From Desulfoluna sp942491485 (GTDB taxonomy: Bacteria; Desulfobacterota; Desulfobacteria; Desulfobacterales; Desulfolunaceae): a stretch of 64,000 nucleotides of DNA. The DNA lies in assembly GCA_942491485.1 (NCBI GenBank), contig CALOAX010000011.1, positions 186,001 through 250,000 on the forward strand, written 5' to 3'. The position numbers were made by a program, and so were the translations under genes. This document shows, in pieces, positions 60,520 through 64,000 of the stretch (within the stretch, counting starts at the first letter, position 1; each line of letters opens with the position of its first letter). The notes beneath the pieces were generated by a model. The model made no database searches. It was not told where the DNA came from and saw only the letters and a program-made list of their open reading frames with translations.

Positions 60520-63471
60520 CTAAGGAAACGAGGGAGGAGAGGTTAACCAGACCCCTTGGGTAGGATGAGCCAACAAGCTGTCGGGGTTCATGGCTGTAAG
60601 GAAAAGAAAACCGTCCAGTACAAAGACTTGTTTCGCATCGAGCAAAGGCCGGTTTTGAATATCGAGGACTGGTCCGATGGTGGTCCCCCGGGCCATGTAC
60701 AGGCAGGGTTTCCCCTGCGAAGGATGGGTTGAAATGAAGTAAAGAGCATCTTCCACCGGGCGAAGGGACTCAGGCGCCCCTGTCACATCCCCGGAAGCAA
60801 TGGATGCAAGGCGCTGGGCCGTAACGCCACCTGTCTGAGCCTTCCAGATTTCCCTTCCGGCATCAGGCCCGGCCACGAACCAGAGCTGCCCGTCTTCTCC
60901 ACATAACTCTTCAGGCCGAATCAAAGGCTGCCCTGCAGTGTCTGTCACCAGGCTCACCGCGACATCCGATGTGGAAAATCGATACAGGTGTCTCTTGGAG
61001 CTATCCCCCTGCCAGGCGGAAAAAAAGATCGCGTCCCCTGCCTTAAAAAAATGCAGGGGCTGGCACAACGGCCGGCCGTTGTATTGAAGCGCCGGATCTA
61101 CATCTGAACTCTTCGCAGGCAAAAGCCTGAGAGTTGCCGGGCCTTCCTCGCCCATACTTTCAGCAGAGAAGAGAAGAGAATCTGACACGGCAAAAAAATC
61201 GGTGGGATTTATAACGCCCCCAATCTCATGAAGCGCCCCGTTGATATCCCTTGTCCACAAGGCCGTTCCTTTTCTGAAAAAGATCCGGGCATCCCCTGCA
61301 GCCAAAGCAAGATCAGCTGCCGATGCCCCCACGGTGACGGGGTTCTCCCCGGATTGAACGGCTTCCGTGCCGCCGGACAGACCGTCCGTTTCCCATAACT
61401 GCCAATCCGTCCCAACCTGGGCCAGAAAATAAACCTTGCCATTAAAAGCGGTAAAAAGGCCGGGATCACTACAGACATCCCCAGGGTTCACGTCTTTCAA
61501 GGGCTTGGTCCCAAAGAGGGTTCCATCCGAGACCCAGAGCTCGTTTCCCTTTTCCGGATCTTCCGCAGCAAAGTAGAGAAGGTTGTTATGAACGAACAGG
61601 TTTTCCGGGTTGCTGCTCCGGTACCCCTGATAAATATCGTAAAGCACCGAGACCTGCCCGTCGTCATCGATGGTGAAAAGCTCCCGTCCGTACTCACCGG
61701 AGGTGCCCACCATAACCACCTTATCGCCCACCTTCACCACATTGCCCACCGACGGGTCAAGGTACGGGTTGATGTTGTCGGTTCGCAGGGTTCCGGCGTC
61801 AGAGCCGTCACTCTGCCAGAGCTCCACCCCCCCAATGCCATCATCAGCCCGAAACCACAGGGTACCGTCAATAGGGACAAGGACTTCCGGGTAGCCCCCC
61901 TTTGTCCCTGGCTGGATGTCCTTCAAACGAAATGTATTGTAGGCCTCACCGCCGCTCTGCCAGATTTCTTTGCCGGCCTCCCCCTCTTCAGCGCGAAAAG
62001 CCACATTGCCGCCAAAAGATACGATCTCATTCACCGAGCTGCCTGTCTCGCCCGGTAAAACATCCTTCACAAGGGTGGTCCCCTCTGCCGAACCGTCACT
62101 CTTCCAGAGTTCAAAGCCCTCCGTGTCAGTTTTCGCAGTAAAATAAAGAATCCCGCCGGAATCCGTGAGTTCCCTCGGCTGACTCCCCAGGACCCCGTCA
62201 ACAATCTCTTTCACAAGGGTGGTTCCGGCCGGGCTCCCATTGGTCTTCCAGAGCTCCCGGCCTGTGGGGGGGGTATGTGCCGTAAAAAAGAGGGTATCGC
62301 CTGAAACGGTCAATTCGTCTGGGGCACCTGATATTACGCCCGAAGCAATCTCTTTAAAGAGAACCGGCAAACTCTCCCCCTCCACGACCCACAACTCTGC
62401 ACCCTGCCCCTCCTTTGTCGCGCGGAAGAAAAGGTTGCCATCGTAGGCAACAAACCCTTTGGGATCACTGGACGCGACCCCCTCACTTATTTCAAGAAGG
62501 GCCCCCACAGCGTCTGTCACACGCCAGAGTTCTCGCCCGGTGGTTTCGGTAACCGCAGACACATAAAGACTCCCGTTATATTCTACCCCGACGTCAGGGT
62601 ACACAAGTGCCTCGGACCCCATGGTGACTTGAACCGGCTCCAAAGAGTTTTCCGGCAACAGCCACAGCGTATTCTCAGAATCCACAGAATCTCTGGCTGA
62701 GAAATAGAGCGCCCCACCCACCGCCGTAAGGGCATACGGGGCACTGCCCTCGTTTTCATCCGTGACAATTTCCACCATCGTCAGAACCGGAGCCGCCCCG
62801 GTGGTATCGACCATCCAGAGTTCCCTGCCGTTTACGCCATCATCAGCGGTGAAGTAGAGCCGGCCCCCGCAAACCGTCAACTCCCGAGGACTGCTGCTTT
62901 CATCACCCACCCGTATATCCGCAGCCAGCTCTGCATCGGACGATCCTTTTTTCTGCCACAGTTCCTGGCCGAACTCCGGTGAATAGGCGGTAAAGTAAAC
63001 AGCCCCGTTGAATTGTGTAAACTCATCCGGATAACTGCCCTGGTCCAGGGCACCGGCAAAGGGGAGCATGCGTGTAGGATAGGTATGAAAGGTCCATTCA
63101 TCCGAAACGGCCACGGTATCCCCTTCACCGTTTAACGCCTCCACCTTCCACGTATACGTTGTGTTGTCGGACAGCTGCAGGGGTCGATAGGATCGGGCCT
63201 TGGTGGAGAGGGTCATCACCGTCTGTTTCACCTCGTTAATCGTGGTGTAAATCGTCACTCCCCAATCCGTCTCTCCCTTATTTTCAGTGGCATTCCACGT
63301 CAACACAAAATCCTTGTTGAGGTGGGTGGAACCATGGGCAGGGGCTTCAAGGGATAGCTTAGCCTTCTCTTCAGAGGGTGTTTGAGTCTCATTGTACCCA
63401 CCGCTGCTGCCGCAGGCCGTCAAGATAAGGGACACCAGAAACAAAGAGACAAGTCGTGCTGAGTGGGCCAT
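60520..63471 (-). CDS. Large ELW-repeat surface lipoprotein
   Basis: 983 residues from ATG 63471 (GGAG 8 bases upstream); the frame continues upstream but without support. Signal peptide ends in lipobox LTAC, lipidated Cys near residue 20. Residues about 30-125 resemble a fibronectin-type-III domain (NTTYTWKVEALNGEGD, TFHTYP). About 15-18 repeats of roughly 45-50 residues follow, each ending in patterns such as GRELWKTNGSPAGTTLVKEI or GFELWKSDGSAEGTTLVKDV. ELWxxDG repeats fold as beta-propeller-like blades in surface proteins. Alone in its operon. Confidence 0.85.
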   Translation of the reverse strand: MAHSARLVSLFLVSLILTACGSSGGYNETQTPSEEKAKLSLEAPAHGSTHLNKDFVLTWNATENKGETDWGVTIYTTINEVKQTVMTLSTKARSYRPLQLSDNTTYTWKVEALNGEGDTVAVSDEWTFHTYPTRMLPFAGALDQGSYPDEFTQFNGAVYFTAYSPEFGQELWQKKGSSDAELAADIRVGDESSSPRELTVCGGRLYFTADDGVNGRELWMVDTTGAAPVLTMVEIVTDENEGSAPYALTAVGGALYFSARDSVDSENTLWLLPENSLEPVQVTMGSEALVYPDVGVEYNGSLYVSAVTETTGRELWRVTDAVGALLEISEGVASSDPKGFVAYDGNLFFRATKEGQGAELWVVEGESLPVLFKEIASGVISGAPDELTVSGDTLFFTAHTPPTGRELWKTNGSPAGTTLVKEIVDGVLGSQPRELTDSGGILYFTAKTDTEGFELWKSDGSAEGTTLVKDVLPGETGSSVNEIVSFGGNVAFRAEEGEAGKEIWQSGGEAYNTFRLKDIQPGTKGGYPEVLVPIDGTLWFRADDGIGGVELWQSDGSDAGTLRTDNINPYLDPSVGNVVKVGDKVVMVGTSGEYGRELFTIDDDGQVSVLYDIYQGYRSSNPENLFVHNNLLYFAAEDPEKGNELWVSDGTLFGTKPLKDVNPGDVCSDPGLFTAFNGKVYFLAQVGTDWQLWETDGLSGGTEAVQSGENPVTVGASAADLALAAGDARIFFRKGTALWTRDINGALHEIGGVINPTDFFAVSDSLLFSAESMGEEGPATLRLLPAKSSDVDPALQYNGRPLCQPLHFFKAGDAIFFSAWQGDSSKRHLYRFSTSDVAVSLVTDTAGQPLIRPEELCGEDGQLWFVAGPDAGREIWKAQTGGVTAQRLASIASGDVTGAPESLRPVEDALYFISTHPSQGKPCLYMARGTTIGPVLDIQNRPLLDAKQVFVLDGFLFLTAMNPDSLLAHPTQGVWLTSPPSFP

Positions 63472-63758
63472 GGTCTTCTCCAGGGATGATGGATTGATTT
63501 GGTCTCTGCAGTCGAACCTCACAATCATACCGCAAACACTAAATCTATTGCACAAACAATGTTCACTTTCAAGGTAAATCAACCCCTCTGGCTCCCATTT
63601 CACCCCGCCTCTTTTCTACCTTAACCACATGAAGTGTTGAAATTTTTATCTACAGATGTATTATACAGATAACCGTGTTCCTGTCTGCGCACAGCGACAT
63701 CATCCCGAGCCCGCGTTTTCTCTCCGACATTCCTGACCCTTTGGAAAGGAGCATGACA

Positions 63759-64000
63759 ATGTCAACTATCCGGGGAACATCGCCATCCCCATTGGACAGC
63801 CCCGCCGGTTTATTGAGCTGTCTTATCCCTTGCCCCCCAGACACCCCTGTAAACAGACTTCCTTTCTGGAGGGCCGTCACTTCCCGAGATGGAACCCGAA
63901 TCGCCATCCCCATTCAAATCACACCCGAAGAGTGCCGCCTTCACACGTGGACCCTGGGTGATGAAGCACCTGAGCTGTCTGACCCATTCCTATCCATCAC
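63759..64000 (+). CDS. Start of unknown gene, cut by the window end
   Basis: 80 residues visible, open to the window edge. AAGGAG lies 8 bases before ATG 63759; an ATG at 63753 is too close to it. The visible part is Pro/Ser-rich at first (TSPSPLDSPAG), then FWRAVTSRDGTRIAIPIQITPEEC, with no signal peptide. Not recognised. Divergent from the ELW-repeat lipoprotein gene. Confidence 0.5.
   Translation, partial: MSTIRGTSPSPLDSPAGLLSCLIPCPPDTPVNRLPFWRAVTSRDGTRIAIPIQITPEECRLHTWTLGDEAPELSDPFLSI

Overview
The window looks like chromosome of a sulfate-reducer-type Desulfobacterota, probably a member of the Desulfobacterales close to Desulfobacteraceae or Desulfoluna. This is inferred from an EF-G of the spirochaete/planctomycete/delta type, a short ThiC, a NIL-domain ferredoxin beside mnmA, several sigma-54 two-component loci and many GC-rich intergenic repeats. 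No rRNA or tRNA gene was found.

Layout. (1) 1-21258, all on the minus strand: a type VI secretion locus running clpB/clpV, tssM, tssJ-like lipoprotein, a degenerate AMP-binding (ANL-fold) protein, tssB, tssC, Hcp-like tube protein, tssK, tssE, a VgrG hub, a separate beta-helical spike, tssF, tssL, a 112-residue protein, tssG, a zinc-ribbon protein, and a TssA/IglI-like protein cut by the window edge. Split VgrG, ClpB-like ATPase and odd accessory genes recall Francisella-like rather than canonical systems. (2) 22275-27622, minus: thiS-G-H-F and thiE-C for thiamine synthesis, headed by a TPP riboswitch with a terminator. (3) 28084-31319, plus: fusA with a promoter and structured leader, then a RecA/KaiC-like ATPase. 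(4) 31505-34299, minus: a PAS-GGDEF diguanylate cyclase, an orphan zinc-binding lipoprotein-type transporter component and a small lipoprotein. (5) 34592-40993, minus: atoS-atoC, atoE, atoD-atoA for short-chain fatty acid or acetoacetate use, with a sigma-54 promoter and enhancer-like palindrome before atoE. (6) 41965-43199: an ISAs1-family insertion sequence, AT-rich against its surroundings. (7) 43419-51585, plus: NIL-ferredoxin and mnmA, mtaB, a solute-sensing histidine kinase, a sigma-54 response regulator and a dicarboxylate-type symporter preceded by a sigma-54 promoter and three enhancer-like sites. (8) 52477-54406, minus: a small unknown gene, a 21-copy heptamer tandem repeat and hisC. 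(9) 54513-60183, minus: a type IV pilus minor-pilin operon (fimT, pilW, pilV, pilX, pilY1) with a coupled small secreted protein. (10) 60520-63471, minus: a large lipoprotein of ELW-type repeats; and from 63759, plus, the start of an unknown gene.

Two repeat systems stand out. One is a modular non-coding element bounded by inverted GCCTCCGGCGGC ends (70 to about 340 bp, at least six near-complete copies), usually starting at or just after a stop codon and once supplying the last 11 codons of a kinase. The other is a CCCGGATATTTCATGAG motif at gene ends within the secretion locus. The most unusual single gene is the catalytically degraded ANL-fold protein between tssJ and tssB.
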